Source: Oscillospiraceae bacterium (lineage in GTDB: Bacteria; Bacillota; Clostridia; Oscillospirales; Oscillospiraceae). From it: 49,134 nucleotides of DNA. The notes under the pieces were generated by a model that was given only the letters and a program-made list of their open reading frames with translations, was not told the origin of the DNA and did not search any database. This document shows positions 33,537 to 42,225 of the stretch, one piece after another. The stretch covers positions 1 through 49,134 of the forward strand of contig SVLD01000012.1 in the NCBI GenBank assembly GCA_015068125.1, given 5' to 3'. A program made the translations under genes and the position numbers. Every line of letters starts with the position of its first letter. Position 1 is the first letter of the stretch.

Positions 33537-35421
33537 TTACCTGCCTCTTTTGATTGTCGGCGCCATCATCGGCGTATTCTCCGCCCTGTTTCTGGTGGCC
33601 TATGCCATTTTGAAGCGGCACAAGGAGGACATGACTGACCGGGATCGGAATATGTCCGACAAGGAGATCATCGGCCGGCTTCTACGCTACGCCCGGCCAT
33701 ATGCCAAGAACTTCATTGCGGTTTTCATCATCATGCTCTTCTCCATCGGCTATGAGCTGGCTGCTCCCCTGCTGATGGGCACTATCCAGAGCCTGCTGAA
33801 GCAGGAAGGCTTCCAGCTTTCCAGGCTGTACATCTATGTGGGCATTTATGCCAGCATTTTGATCGTTTCTCTGATCTGTACTTACCTCCAGGCTATGATC
33901 CTGCAAAAGACCGGTCAGAAGATCCTTTCCCAGATGCGGCTGGATGTCTTTACCCATGTGGAAAGGCTCAGCCACGAGCAGCTCAACAACATCCCTGTGG
34001 GCAAGTTGGTCACCCGGGTTACCAATGACCCCAACGCCATCAGCTTCATGTTTACCAACATCCTGGTGACCCTGGCCAAAAACGCCCTTGTGGTGGTTGG
34101 CATCCTGGCCGCTATGCTGCTGGTCAACTATATGCTGACGCTGGTGATACTGTGCTTCGTTCCCTTCGTGGTGCTGTTTACCATCATTTTCCGGCAGTTC
34201 TCCCGTCGGGTGCACCGCCAGGTCAGCAACGCCACCACCGACATCAACACCTACCTGTCCGAAAACCTTTCCGGCATCAAGATCACCCAGATCTTCAACC
34301 AGGAAGACGCGAAAATGCAGGACTTCGTAGCCCGGAGCAACAAGCTGAAAAAGGCCAAGTATAACCGGATGTTCGTCTTCGGCATTTTCCGGCCCATGGT
34401 CTTTATGCTGTTCATCTCCTCCCAGCTTTGCCTGTTCTATTTCGGCGCAAAGGGCTATATCCAGGACATGAGCTTCCTGGGGCAGACCATCACCAGCGAA
34501 ATCGTCACTATCTTCTACGGCTACATCTCCCGGTTCTTCAACCCCATCCAGACTTTGGCTGAGCAGTTCGATATGCTCCAGAGATCCTTTGCTTCGGCAG
34601 AAAAGATCTTCACCGTTCTGGATATGGTCCCCCAGGTGGTGGACGAGCCCGATGCCATGGAACTGGACGAAATCAAAGGCGAGATCGAATTTAAGGATGT
34701 ATGGTTCTCCTACAAGCCTGATGAATGGGTGCTCAAGGGCGTATCCTTCCATATTGATCCCAAGCAGACTGTGGCTTTCGTTGGCTCCACCGGCTCCGGT
34801 AAGACCACCATTCTCAGCCTGATCTGCCGCAACTACGATATCCAGAAGGGACAGATCCTCATCGACGGCATCGACATCCGGAAGATCAAGATCTCCTCTC
34901 TGCGCAGGCACTTCGGCCAGATGCTCCAGGATGTGTTCCTGTTCTCCGGCGATATCCGCAGCAACATCGTCCTGCGAAAAGAGGGCGTGACGGACGAGGA
35001 AGTCTGGCAGGCCTGCCGGTATGTTAACGCGGATTCCTTCATCAGCAAGCTGGAAAAGGGACTGGACGAGCCTGTCCGTGAGCGTGGCAACAACTTCTCC
35101 GCCGGTCAGCGGCAGCTGCTGAGCTTTGCCCGGACAATCCTCCACAGGCCCAGCGTCATGATCCTGGACGAAGCCACCGCCAACATTGACACGGAAACCG
35201 AAATCCTGATCCAGGATTCCCTGGAAAAGATGAAGAATATCGGCACTATGCTTATCGTTGCCCACCGGCTTTCCACCATCCAGCACGCGGACAACATCAT
35301 CCTGCTGTCCCACGGTCAGATCATCGAGCAGGGCAATCACCAGGAGCTGCTGGCCCAAAAGGGTCGCTACCATCAGCTTTATACCCTGCAGTTTACCAAA
35401 CAGCAGCTGGAAAACAGCTAA
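33529..35421 (+). CDS. ABC exporter subunit with catalytic ATP site
   Basis: 630 residues. A hydrophobic N-terminal helix (about 4-24) precedes the usual six-segment core, then the ATPase with Walker A GSTGSGKTT (about 420-428), signature FSAGQRQ (Ala replacing Gly), and Walker B VMILDEATA with the catalytic Glu intact. This is the active partner of the previous gene. The altered signature is what is expected of one half of an asymmetric pair. GGAGG precedes the ATG. A strong terminator follows. Confidence 0.92.
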   Translation: MPDYLPLLIVGAIIGVFSALFLVAYAILKRHKEDMTDRDRNMSDKEIIGRLLRYARPYAKNFIAVFIIMLFSIGYELAAPLLMGTIQSLLKQEGFQLSRLYIYVGIYASILIVSLICTYLQAMILQKTGQKILSQMRLDVFTHVERLSHEQLNNIPVGKLVTRVTNDPNAISFMFTNILVTLAKNALVVVGILAAMLLVNYMLTLVILCFVPFVVLFTIIFRQFSRRVHRQVSNATTDINTYLSENLSGIKITQIFNQEDAKMQDFVARSNKLKKAKYNRMFVFGIFRPMVFMLFISSQLCLFYFGAKGYIQDMSFLGQTITSEIVTIFYGYISRFFNPIQTLAEQFDMLQRSFASAEKIFTVLDMVPQVVDEPDAMELDEIKGEIEFKDVWFSYKPDEWVLKGVSFHIDPKQTVAFVGSTGSGKTTILSLICRNYDIQKGQILIDGIDIRKIKISSLRRHFGQMLQDVFLFSGDIRSNIVLRKEGVTDEEVWQACRYVNADSFISKLEKGLDEPVRERGNNFSAGQRQLLSFARTILHRPSVMILDEATANIDTETEILIQDSLEKMKNIGTMLIVAHRLSTIQHADNIILLSHGQIIEQGNHQELLAQKGRYHQLYTLQFTKQQLENS

Positions 35422-35427
35422 CGCTTC

Positions 35428-35462
35428 ACCAGGCACGCTTACTTGGCGTGCCTGGTTTTTAT
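35428..35462 (+). terminator. Terminator of the ABC exporter operon
   Basis: CCAGGCACGC (35429-35438) pairs with GCGTGCCTGG (35446-35455), followed by TTTTTATTT. Confidence 0.93.
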
Positions 35463-35504
35463 TTCCGGGGAACGCCCCAATTGTGGATTTTGCACGGATT
35501 ATGC

Positions 35505-35533
35505 TTGCATATTGCCCAAAGATTTGGTACAAT
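35505..35533 (+). promoter_or_regulatory. Promoter of the deoxynucleoside salvage operon
   Basis: TTGCAT (35505-35510), 17 bases, TACAAT (35528-35533), about 30 bases before the tdk start. Confidence 0.65.
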
Positions 35534-35564
35534 ACAGAGAGCTAACCAGGAAGGAAAGAGAGAA

Positions 35565-36167
35565 ATGGCCAAACTGTATTTCAAGTACGGCGCCATGGGC
35601 TCCAGCAAAACCGCCCAGGCGCTGATCACCCGGTACAACTACGAGGAAAATGACATGTCCGTCTGGCTCATCAAGCCCAGCGCCGACACCCGGGACGGTG
35701 CGGATATTCTGCGCAGCCGCATCGGCCTCCAGGCCCAGGTGGATGTTATGACCCCGGATATGGATGTTTACCAGCGTTTTTATCAGAGAAACAGCCAGCC
35801 GTGCGATGCGGTGATCGTGGACGAATGTCAGTTTATGACCCCGGCGCAGATCGATCAGCTCCGGGCCATCGTGGACGATTACGATATCCCTGTTATGTGC
35901 TTCGGCCTGCGCACTGACTTCCAGACCCGGCTCTTCCCCGGCAGCCTGCGGCTCATGGAGCTGGCGGATTGCATCGAGGAAATCAAAACCATGTGCGACT
36001 GCGGCTGCAAGGCCACCGTCAACGCCCGAATCAGTGACGGCTATATCGTCACCGAAGGCGCGCAGGTACAGCTGGGCGGCAACGACAGCTACATTGCCAT
36101 GTGTCACCGGTGCTACATCAAGGGCATCCGGGAACATAAAAAAATCAAACTCCACGGACAAAATTAA
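35565..36167 (+). CDS. tdk: Thymidine kinase
   Basis: Phosphorylates thymidine with ATP. 200 residues. P-loop YGAMGSSKT, where the usual Gly before Lys is Ser; Walker B VIVDECQFM with the catalytic Glu. Zinc-binding cysteines lie in MCDCGCK and MCHRCY. By eye it resembles the E. coli-type enzyme. The ATG at 35565 follows AGGAAGGAAAG; longer in-frame starts would overlap the promoter. deoC begins 21 bases after it, so it leads the salvage operon. Confidence 0.94.
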   Translation: MAKLYFKYGAMGSSKTAQALITRYNYEENDMSVWLIKPSADTRDGADILRSRIGLQAQVDVMTPDMDVYQRFYQRNSQPCDAVIVDECQFMTPAQIDQLRAIVDDYDIPVMCFGLRTDFQTRLFPGSLRLMELADCIEEIKTMCDCGCKATVNARISDGYIVTEGAQVQLGGNDSYIAMCHRCYIKGIREHKKIKLHGQN

Positions 36168-36188
36168 CTTCGAAAAGGAGATACTATT

Positions 36189-36857
36189 ATGGAACTGAAA
36201 GACATTCTCGCCAAATGCGACCATACCCTGCTGGCACAGACCGCCACCTGGGAAGAGATCAAGGCCATCTGTGACGACGGCATGAAGTACGCCACCGCCT
36301 CCGTCTGCATCCCCGCCTCCTTTGTAAAGCAGGCTAAGGACTATGTGGGCGACAAGCTGGCCATCTGCACCGTCATTGGCTTCCCCAACGGCTATGCCAC
36401 CACCGCCGCCAAGTGCTTCATGGCCTCCGACGCTGTGGACAACGGCGCCGACGAAGTGGATATGGTCATCAACATCGGCTGGGCCAAGGAAGGCAAGTGG
36501 GCGGAAATTACCGCTGAAATCGCCGCCATCAAGTCCGCCTGCAAAGGTAAGCTCTTGAAGGTCATCATTGAGACTTGCCTGCTGACCGACGACGAGAAGA
36601 TCGCCCTGTGCAAGTGCGTCACCGATGCCAAGGCTGACTATATCAAGACCTCCACCGGTTTCAGCAAAGCCGGCGCCACCTTTGCCGATGTGGAGCTGTT
36701 TGCCAAGCATATCGGCCCCGATGTAAAGATCAAGGCCGCCGGCGGCATCTCCAGCCTGGAGGACGCTGAAAAATTCATCGCCCTGGGCGCTGACCGCCTG
36801 GGCACCAGCCGCATTGTCAAGATCGCCAAGGGTCTTGAAAACGATGGCACTTACTAA
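36189..36857 (+). CDS. deoC: Deoxyribose-phosphate aldolase
   Basis: Cleaves 2-deoxyribose-5-phosphate into glyceraldehyde-3-phosphate and acetaldehyde. 222 residues, usual length. The Schiff-base lysine is in YIKTSTGF, the helper lysine in VKIKAAGGI, and the aspartate in [16 protein letters not shown] precedes the ATG. Within tdk-deoC-deoD-deoB-cdd it supplies the last catabolic step for deoxynucleosides. Confidence 0.96.
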   Translation: MELKDILAKCDHTLLAQTATWEEIKAICDDGMKYATASVCIPASFVKQAKDYVGDKLAICTVIGFPNGYATTAAKCFMASDAVDNGADEVDMVINIGWAKEGKWAEITAEIAAIKSACKGKLLKVIIETCLLTDDEKIALCKCVTDAKADYIKTSTGFSKAGATFADVELFAKHIGPDVKIKAAGGISSLEDAEKFIALGADRLGTSRIVKIAKGLENDGTY

Positions 36858-36882
36858 TTCTAAAATTCAGGAGGAACCAACT

Positions 36883-37635
36883 ATGTCTAACTTCCCCTCT
36901 ACTCCTCATATCAATGTCCAGAACGATATTGGCTTCGGCAAGACTGTTCTGATGCCCGGCGACCCCCTGCGTTCCAAGTTCATCGCGGAAAATTTCCTGG
37001 AAAACCCCGTGCTGGTAAACAATGTCCGCGGCGTCCACGGTTACACCGGTTATTATAAGGGCGTCAAGGTTTCCGTCATGGCCTCCGGCATGGGTATGCC
37101 TGCCATCGGCATCTACTCCCACGAGCTGTTCAATTTCTTCGGCGTGGAAAACATCATCCGGGTGGGCTCCGCCGGCTCCATCCAGGATCATATCAACCTC
37201 TATGACATCGTCATCGCCCAAGGTGCCTGCACCGACTCCAATTTCGCCCACCAGTTCCACTTCCCCGGCACTTTTGCCCCCATTGCATCCTACGAGCTGC
37301 TGAGTGAGGCCGTCAAGGCCGCGGAAGCCAACGGCGCCACCTACCATGTGGGTAATGTCAACTCCTCCGATGTGTTCTACGGTGACCACGCCGAAGTTCC
37401 TTACGGTCTGGACTCTCTGTACAATCAGAAGAAGATGGGCGTTATGGCTCTGGAAATGGAAGCCGCCGCTCTGTATATGAACGCTGCCCGCTACGGCAAG
37501 CGCGGTCTGTGCATCTGCACCATTTCCGACCACATTCTCAAAGGTGTGGAAACCACCGCTGAGGAGCGCCAGACCGCCTTCACCCAGATGATGAAGGTCG
37601 CTCTGGATGTAGCCGCGGCCATGGAGAATAAGTAA
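36883..37635 (+). CDS. deoD: Purine nucleoside phosphorylase, DeoD type
   Basis: Splits purine (deoxy)nucleosides with phosphate into base and (deoxy)ribose-1-phosphate. 250 residues, slightly longer than usual because of an N-terminal stretch of about 15. Phosphate site MPGDPLRSKFIAE, the nucleoside site ALEMEAAALY, and the purine-contacting Asp in TISDH are visible. The ATG at 36883 follows AGGAGG. 25 bases after deoC. A folding repeat lies between it and deoB. Confidence 0.95.
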   Translation: MSNFPSTPHINVQNDIGFGKTVLMPGDPLRSKFIAENFLENPVLVNNVRGVHGYTGYYKGVKVSVMASGMGMPAIGIYSHELFNFFGVENIIRVGSAGSIQDHINLYDIVIAQGACTDSNFAHQFHFPGTFAPIASYELLSEAVKAAEANGATYHVGNVNSSDVFYGDHAEVPYGLDSLYNQKKMGVMALEMEAAALYMNAARYGKRGLCICTISDHILKGVETTAEERQTAFTQMMKVALDVAAAMENK

Positions 37636-37660
37636 AATAAAAACGGATACTTCGCATCCG

Positions 37661-37708
37661 ACACCACATCAGTCAGCTTCGCTGACAGCTTCTCCTCAAG
37701 GAGAATCC
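37661..37708. repeat. 48-bp two-hairpin repeat, copy 1
   Basis: Starts ACACCACATCAGTCA. It holds the hairpin GTCAGC-TTC-GCTGAC and then TTCTCC-TCAA-GGAGAA. A near copy at 39442-39489 differs mainly by a paired change in the first stem and in the loop. Confidence 0.75.
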
Positions 37709-37756
37709 ATTGGATCATTCCTTGATTCTTCCATTCCGAAAGTAAGGTGATTTCTT

Positions 37757-38920
37757 ATGAAACGAATTTTTTTGATGGTGCTGGACTCCTTTGGCATCGG
37801 CCAGATGCCGGACGCCCCTGCCTTTGGCGATGTGAATGTCAACACCCTGGCATCCTGCGCCAAGTCTGCGCACCTGCACATCCCCAATATGCTCGCGGCA
37901 GGTCTGGGAAATATTGACGGCATCACCTGCCTGCCCAAGACCGACGCCCCCACCGGCGCATACGCCCGGCTGGCGGAGCGTTCCATGGGCAAGGATACTA
38001 CCATCGGCCACTGGGAAATCGCCGGCATCGTATCCCCCGACCCTCTGCCCACCTATCCCCAGGGCTTTCCCGAGGAAGTCCTTGCTCCCTTCCGGGCGGC
38101 CACCGGCCGTGGGGTTCTGGCGAATGCCCCCTGGAGCGGCACCGCCGTTATTGACAAGTACGGCGAAGCGCACATGAAGACCGGCGATCTCATCGTCTAT
38201 ACCTCCGCCGACTCTGTGTTCCAGATTGCCGCCCACGAGGACATCGTTCCCCCGGAGCAGCTTTACGAATACTGCCGCATCGCCCGGAAGATCCTCCAGG
38301 GCAAGCACGGTGTGGGCAGAGTCATCGCCCGTCCCTTCATCGGCACCCCCGGCAATTTCAAGCGTACCGCCAACCGCCATGATTTCTCCCTGGAGCCGCC
38401 TACGGACACCCTGCTGGATGCTCTGGAAAAGGCCGGCAAGGCCAGCATCGGCGTTGGAAAGATCTATGATATTTTTGCTGGCCGTGGCACTACGGAGCAT
38501 GTGTATAACCAGTCCAATGCCAACGGCATGGAGCACACCTTGCACTATGCCGACCAGGATTTTAACGGGCTCTGCTTCGTAAACTTAGTAGATTTCGATA
38601 TGAATTTCGGTCATCGTCGGGATATCGACGGCTACGCCAAGGCACTGAGCGAATTTGACGCCTGGCTGCCCAGTCTGCTGGAAAAATTGGGCGACGAAGA
38701 CCTGGTGATGATCACCGCCGACCACGGCTGTGACCCCGGCTACGCCGCCACCACCGACCACACCCGGGAGTATGTACCCCTGCTGATTCTGGGTAAGCAG
38801 GTAAAGCCTGTGAACCTGGGCACCCGGGGCAGCTTTGCCGATATTGCTGCCACGGCGGCCCAGCTGCTGGATGTATCTCTGGATACCCCCGGCGAAAGCT
38901 TTGCGGAGGTGATTCTATGA
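37757..38920 (+). CDS. deoB: Phosphopentomutase
   Basis: Converts (deoxy)ribose-1-phosphate to the 5-phosphate, linking DeoD to DeoC. 387 residues, alkaline-phosphatase fold. Metal sites appear in VLDSFGIGQMPDA, DKTTIGHWE-like GKDTTIGHWEIAG, and TADHGCDP. The ATG has AAGGTGA upstream. No clear promoter was found between deoD and deoB, so it is probably read through the repeat at 37661-37708. Overlaps cdd by 4 bases. Confidence 0.96.
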   Translation: MKRIFLMVLDSFGIGQMPDAPAFGDVNVNTLASCAKSAHLHIPNMLAAGLGNIDGITCLPKTDAPTGAYARLAERSMGKDTTIGHWEIAGIVSPDPLPTYPQGFPEEVLAPFRAATGRGVLANAPWSGTAVIDKYGEAHMKTGDLIVYTSADSVFQIAAHEDIVPPEQLYEYCRIARKILQGKHGVGRVIARPFIGTPGNFKRTANRHDFSLEPPTDTLLDALEKAGKASIGVGKIYDIFAGRGTTEHVYNQSNANGMEHTLHYADQDFNGLCFVNLVDFDMNFGHRRDIDGYAKALSEFDAWLPSLLEKLGDEDLVMITADHGCDPGYAATTDHTREYVPLLILGKQVKPVNLGTRGSFADIAATAAQLLDVSLDTPGESFAEVIL

Positions 38921-39309
38921 CCCCTGAAAAACTGGTTGCGCTGGCAAAAGAGGCCATGACTCACGCCTATGCCCCCTACTCCGGCTATAAGGTCGGCGCG
39001 GCACTGCTGTGCAGCGACGGCAGCGTGTACCAAGGCTGCAACATTGAAAATTCCGCTTACAGCCCCACCAACTGCGCCGAACGCACTGCCTTTTTCAAGG
39101 CCGTGTACGATGGTCACCGGGATTTCACCGCCATCGCCATCTGCGGCGGCAAGGACGGCGTGATTACCGGCTCGTTCCCTCCCTGCGGCGTCTGCCGCCA
39201 GGTGATGCGGGAGTTCTGCAAGCCGGATTTTCAGATCTATATCATCGGTAAGGACGGTTATGAGGCCCAAACCCTGGCAGACCTTCTGCCTCACAGCTTC
39301 TCTCTGTAA
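38917..39309 (+). CDS. cdd: Cytidine deaminase
   Basis: Deaminates cytidine and deoxycytidine to (deoxy)uridine. 130 residues, the tetrameric type. The zinc site is Cys in NCAERTAF, with the catalytic Glu, and both cysteines in PPCGVCRQVM. ATGA overlap with deoB shows translational coupling. Last gene of the salvage operon. Confidence 0.96.
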   Translation: MTPEKLVALAKEAMTHAYAPYSGYKVGAALLCSDGSVYQGCNIENSAYSPTNCAERTAFFKAVYDGHRDFTAIAICGGKDGVITGSFPPCGVCRQVMREFCKPDFQIYIIGKDGYEAQTLADLLPHSFSL

Positions 39310-39344
39310 AGATACCCTAACACACAAAACCGCACCGCCCCAAC

Positions 39345-39400
39345 AAGCCTTCTCCCGGAGGAGAAGGTGGCTGAGCGTAAGCGAGGTCGGATGTGGTGGC
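39345..39400. repeat. Diverged, inverted copy of the two-hairpin repeat
   Basis: CCTTCTCC-CGGA-GGAGAAGG forms a perfect 8-bp hairpin, followed by a second weak stem and ATGTGGTGG. Read as its complement it lines up with the 48-bp repeat at 39442-39489, in the opposite orientation. Confidence 0.6.
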
Positions 39401-39441
39401 CTGCGAAGCAGACTAGATTTTTAACGGCCGCCTGGTGGCCT

Positions 39442-39489
39442 ACACCACATCAGTCACCTGCGGTGACAGCTTCTCCTCAAGGAGAAGCC
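39442..39489. repeat. 48-bp two-hairpin repeat, copy 2
   Basis: Starts ACACCACATCAGTCA as in copy 1, with first stem GTCACC-TGC-GGTGAC and second stem TTCTCC-TCAA-GGAGAA. The G-C to C-G swap in the first stem against copy 1 keeps the pairing. Confidence 0.75.
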
Positions 39490-39535
39490 TTTTGCCCCAC
39501 TGTCACTGGTTCGCAATGACAACTTCTACACACTA

Positions 39536-39564
39536 AAACCGCACCGGACTTTCCGGTGCGGTTT
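39536..39564. terminator. Terminator between cdd and the GH3 gene
   Basis: AAACCGCACCGG (39536-39547) pairs exactly with CCGGTGCGGTTT (39553-39564), followed by GATTTTTATT on the plus strand. Placed between convergent transcripts. Confidence 0.85.
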
Positions 39565-39569
39565 GATTT

Positions 39570-41990
39570 TTATTCCGTTTTATGTTTCAGCGACTGCCGG
39601 AACTGCTTTGCCGCCTTTCTTCCCTTGCGGAAGTCCCGGCCGAACCGATACAGTCCCCGGAAGCCGTGGCCGTTGGCCCAGAGCAACACATCCTCCGCCA
39701 TCTGCCGAGTGATATAGCCGCCGGTCATCTGCGCCAGACCCCGGATGGGTAAATTGTAAACATACAGCATCGTGGGCGCTGGATCGCCCTTAGCCCGGGA
39801 TTTTTCGATGCTCCGGCCCACCCGCTTGCCAATCCACCGAGCCATGGGGTTTTTCGCGTCCGTAAATCGGCTGATGGTATCAAGAATCGTCAGTTCCTCT
39901 CCGAAATGCCCGTCAGGAACGGGTCTGCCCAGCAAGGCCCCGAAATCCTCGTCGGACACCTGGGTGATATTCCCTGTGCGGTAGCACTGGGGCGCCTCCG
40001 ACGGCACAGCCACATCGGTGCCAAAGACCCGAATGGTGGTATTCAGCCGGATATCCCGAACGCTGGAGCCCACCAAAATATCATAATTGGCAGTTTCCGT
40101 TTCAAACCGATTGGTCAGGGTGTTGAAATACCGGAAAGCCTTATCATCCAGAGCAACAGTCACCCGCCGGCTCTCGCCAGCCTTCAGGAACACCTTTTGG
40201 AAGCCCTTCAGCTCCTTTTTCGCCCGGAAAACCTTGCCGGTGCGGCAGGTGATGTAGACCTGGGCAACCTCCGCGCCGTCATAAGCGCCGGTATTGGTCA
40301 GGGTGAAAGACACCTTCTGTCCGTCCGCCTGTAGGTCAGAGTAAGCAAAGCTGGTATAGCTCAGGCCGTGACCGAAAGGATAGCGCACCGGAGCACCCAC
40401 TGTTTCATAGTAGCGATAGCCGATGTAAGGGCCCTCCCGATGCTCGGCAGTGAATTCCTTACCGGGATAATAGCGCGCCGTAGGGGTATCCTCCAAGGAC
40501 AGGGGCCAGGTTTCTGCCAGGTGGCCGGAGGGATTGATCTCGCCCACCAAAGCCTTGACCATAGCTGCCGCGCCGGCCTGACCGCCCAGGTAGCCATGGA
40601 GCGCCGCACGATAGCCGGTTTGGGGCAGAATAAAGGGACTGCCGCCGGATAGGATCAGCACCACATTGGGATTGGCCTTGCAGACCGCCTCCAGCACCGC
40701 AAGCTGGGCCTGGGGCAGAGCCATATGGGTGCGGTCTGCGCCCTCACTTTCCGCGGTTTCGTCCAGACCGATGCACAGCAGCACCACCTCGGCAGCCTTG
40801 GCTGCGGCCACCGCCGCTTCCAGAAGCTGTTTGTCCGCTGTCTGCTGTCCCCGGCGATAGCCCGGAACATAGTCCGTCATCTTCAACGGTGTCTGGTGGA
40901 GCCAGTCCCGGAAATTGGTCAGCATATTGGGATTGACCAGAGAAGAGCCTGCGCCCTGATACCGGGGCTTTTCCGCAAATTCGCCGATCACCGCCACCTT
41001 GGTTCGGGGCTGCAGAGGCAAAACTCCGTCGTTTTCCAGCAGGACGATGGCATCGGCGGCGCATCTTTCCGCCAGCCGGTGATGGTCATGGCGGTCGTAG
41101 ATCTTCGGCGACTGAACCACCGCTTCCGTGGTGTCAAACACCACCTGCAGCAATTCCCGGATCCGGTCATCCAACACCGATTCCGGCAGCTTTCCTTCCC
41201 GCACTGCCCGGATCAGGGTCAGGGCGGAATCCTCACCGGGATAGGGCATTTCCAGGGAAGAACCGGCAGCAACGCCGGCTGCATGGTCGTTGCTTCCGCC
41301 CCAGTCCGTCATCACAAAGCCGTCAAAACCCCATTCTCCCCGGAGGATATCCTTGAGCAGGTGGGTGTTTTCGTTGGCGTAAGTACCATTGACGGAATTG
41401 TAGCTGGTCATAATGGTCTTGGGCTTGCCTTCTTTCACGGCGATCTCAAAGCCCGTCAGATAAATTTCACGCAAAGTGCGCTCGTCCACCACTGCATCCA
41501 CGCTCATCCGCCGCAGCTCCTGGGAGTTCACCGCGAAATGCTTGGGGCAGGCACCCACACCGTTTTCCTGGATGCCCCGGATATAGGCCGCGGCCATTTT
41601 GCCTGCCAGATAGGGATCTTCGGAAAAATACTCAAAATTCCGGCCGCACAGGGGGCTGCGCTTCATATTCAGTCCCGGGCCCAGCACCACATGGACATCA
41701 TTGGCAGCCGCCTCCTGTCCCAGGGCTCTGCCCAGTTCCTGCCCCAGCTCCGGGTTCCAGGAATTGGCCATAGTAGCCGCCGTGGGGAAGCAGGTAGCCG
41801 GAATTGACTCGTTCAGTCCCAGATGATCCGCCGCGCCGGCCTGCTTCCGCAGACCGTGGGGGCCATCGGCCACAAATATGGAGGGAATGCCCAGACGGGG
41901 AATGTTCCAGGTTGTCCAGTTAGTCTTGCCCTGAAGCAGAGCGGCCTTTTCCTGGAGGGTCATTCTCCGAATGCACGCATCGATAGTCAA
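39570..41990 (-). CDS. Glycoside hydrolase family 3 (beta-glucosidase-like)
   Basis: 806 residues, no signal peptide, so cytoplasmic. GH3 N-domain with the nucleophile Asp229 in GFVMTDWGGSNDH, substrate-site KHFAVNSQE (150-158), then the second domain with LLENDGVLPL and GHLAETWP, and a fibronectin-III-like domain with VSFTLTNTGAYDGAEV. About 100 further residues at the C-terminus are basic and unrecognised. Likely hydrolyses beta-linked oligosaccharides; the sugar cannot be told. I choose TTG at 41990, eight bases after AAAGGGG, because no ATG is near the family's normal beginning. The frame is open for about 120 codons upstream without support. Confidence 0.88.
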   Translation of the reverse strand: MTIDACIRRMTLQEKAALLQGKTNWTTWNIPRLGIPSIFVADGPHGLRKQAGAADHLGLNESIPATCFPTAATMANSWNPELGQELGRALGQEAAANDVHVVLGPGLNMKRSPLCGRNFEYFSEDPYLAGKMAAAYIRGIQENGVGACPKHFAVNSQELRRMSVDAVVDERTLREIYLTGFEIAVKEGKPKTIMTSYNSVNGTYANENTHLLKDILRGEWGFDGFVMTDWGGSNDHAAGVAAGSSLEMPYPGEDSALTLIRAVREGKLPESVLDDRIRELLQVVFDTTEAVVQSPKIYDRHDHHRLAERCAADAIVLLENDGVLPLQPRTKVAVIGEFAEKPRYQGAGSSLVNPNMLTNFRDWLHQTPLKMTDYVPGYRRGQQTADKQLLEAAVAAAKAAEVVLLCIGLDETAESEGADRTHMALPQAQLAVLEAVCKANPNVVLILSGGSPFILPQTGYRAALHGYLGGQAGAAAMVKALVGEINPSGHLAETWPLSLEDTPTARYYPGKEFTAEHREGPYIGYRYYETVGAPVRYPFGHGLSYTSFAYSDLQADGQKVSFTLTNTGAYDGAEVAQVYITCRTGKVFRAKKELKGFQKVFLKAGESRRVTVALDDKAFRYFNTLTNRFETETANYDILVGSSVRDIRLNTTIRVFGTDVAVPSEAPQCYRTGNITQVSDEDFGALLGRPVPDGHFGEELTILDTISRFTDAKNPMARWIGKRVGRSIEKSRAKGDPAPTMLYVYNLPIRGLAQMTGGYITRQMAEDVLLWANGHGFRGLYRFGRDFRKGRKAAKQFRQSLKHKTE

Positions 41991-42024
41991 AACAATCGCC
42001 CCTTTGGTTTCCAAATATATGGTA

Positions 42025-42053
42025 ATTATAGCAAAATAATCAAACCGTTTCAA
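42025..42053 (-). promoter_or_regulatory. Promoter of the GH3 gene
   Basis: On the minus strand TTGAAA (42048-42053), 17 bases, TATAAT (42025-42030). The leader contains TTTGG-TTT-CCAAA (42003-42015), which pairs with part of the ribosome site. Confidence 0.75.
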
Positions 42054-42091
42054 CAGGAAATTATTTTCCGCCAGCTGCTGGGATATCTTCC

Positions 42092-42171
42092 TGTCATCCT
42101 GAGCGGAGCAAAGCGGAGTCGAAGGATCTGTAATATCCAAGAGAAGAATGGATCCTACGCTCGGGATGACA
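42092..42171. repeat. 80-bp MITE-like repeat with 14-bp terminal inverted repeats
   Basis: Left end TGTCATCCTGAGCG (42092-42105); right end CGCTCGGGATGACA (42158-42171). They are inverted copies with one mismatch in 14. Inside, AAGGATC and GATCCT pair as well, so the whole element can fold. TGTCATCCTGAGC-type repeats are, from memory, widespread in gut Clostridia. No transposase is encoded. Confidence 0.7.
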
Positions 42172-42191
42172 TCTTTGTTCATTGGTATGCG

Positions 42192-42218
42192 AAAAGGCCG
42201 CTGCGGTATGCAGCGGCC
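42192..42218 (-). terminator. Terminator of the Ldh-family gene
   Basis: GGCCGCTGC pairs exactly with GCAGCGGCC around five bases, followed on the minus strand by TTTTCG. Confidence 0.75.
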
Positions 42219-42225
42219 ACTCCTA

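Noticed and set aside
33682..35532. A 616-codon minus-strand open frame opposite the second ABC gene
   Set aside because: Antisense shadow without start signals; the plus strand encodes a complete ABC exporter subunit.
39310..39569. A CRISPR-like or tRNA element in the intergenic region after cdd
   Set aside because: The repeated pieces are two opposed copies of a folding repeat plus a terminator; no spacer regularity and no cloverleaf.
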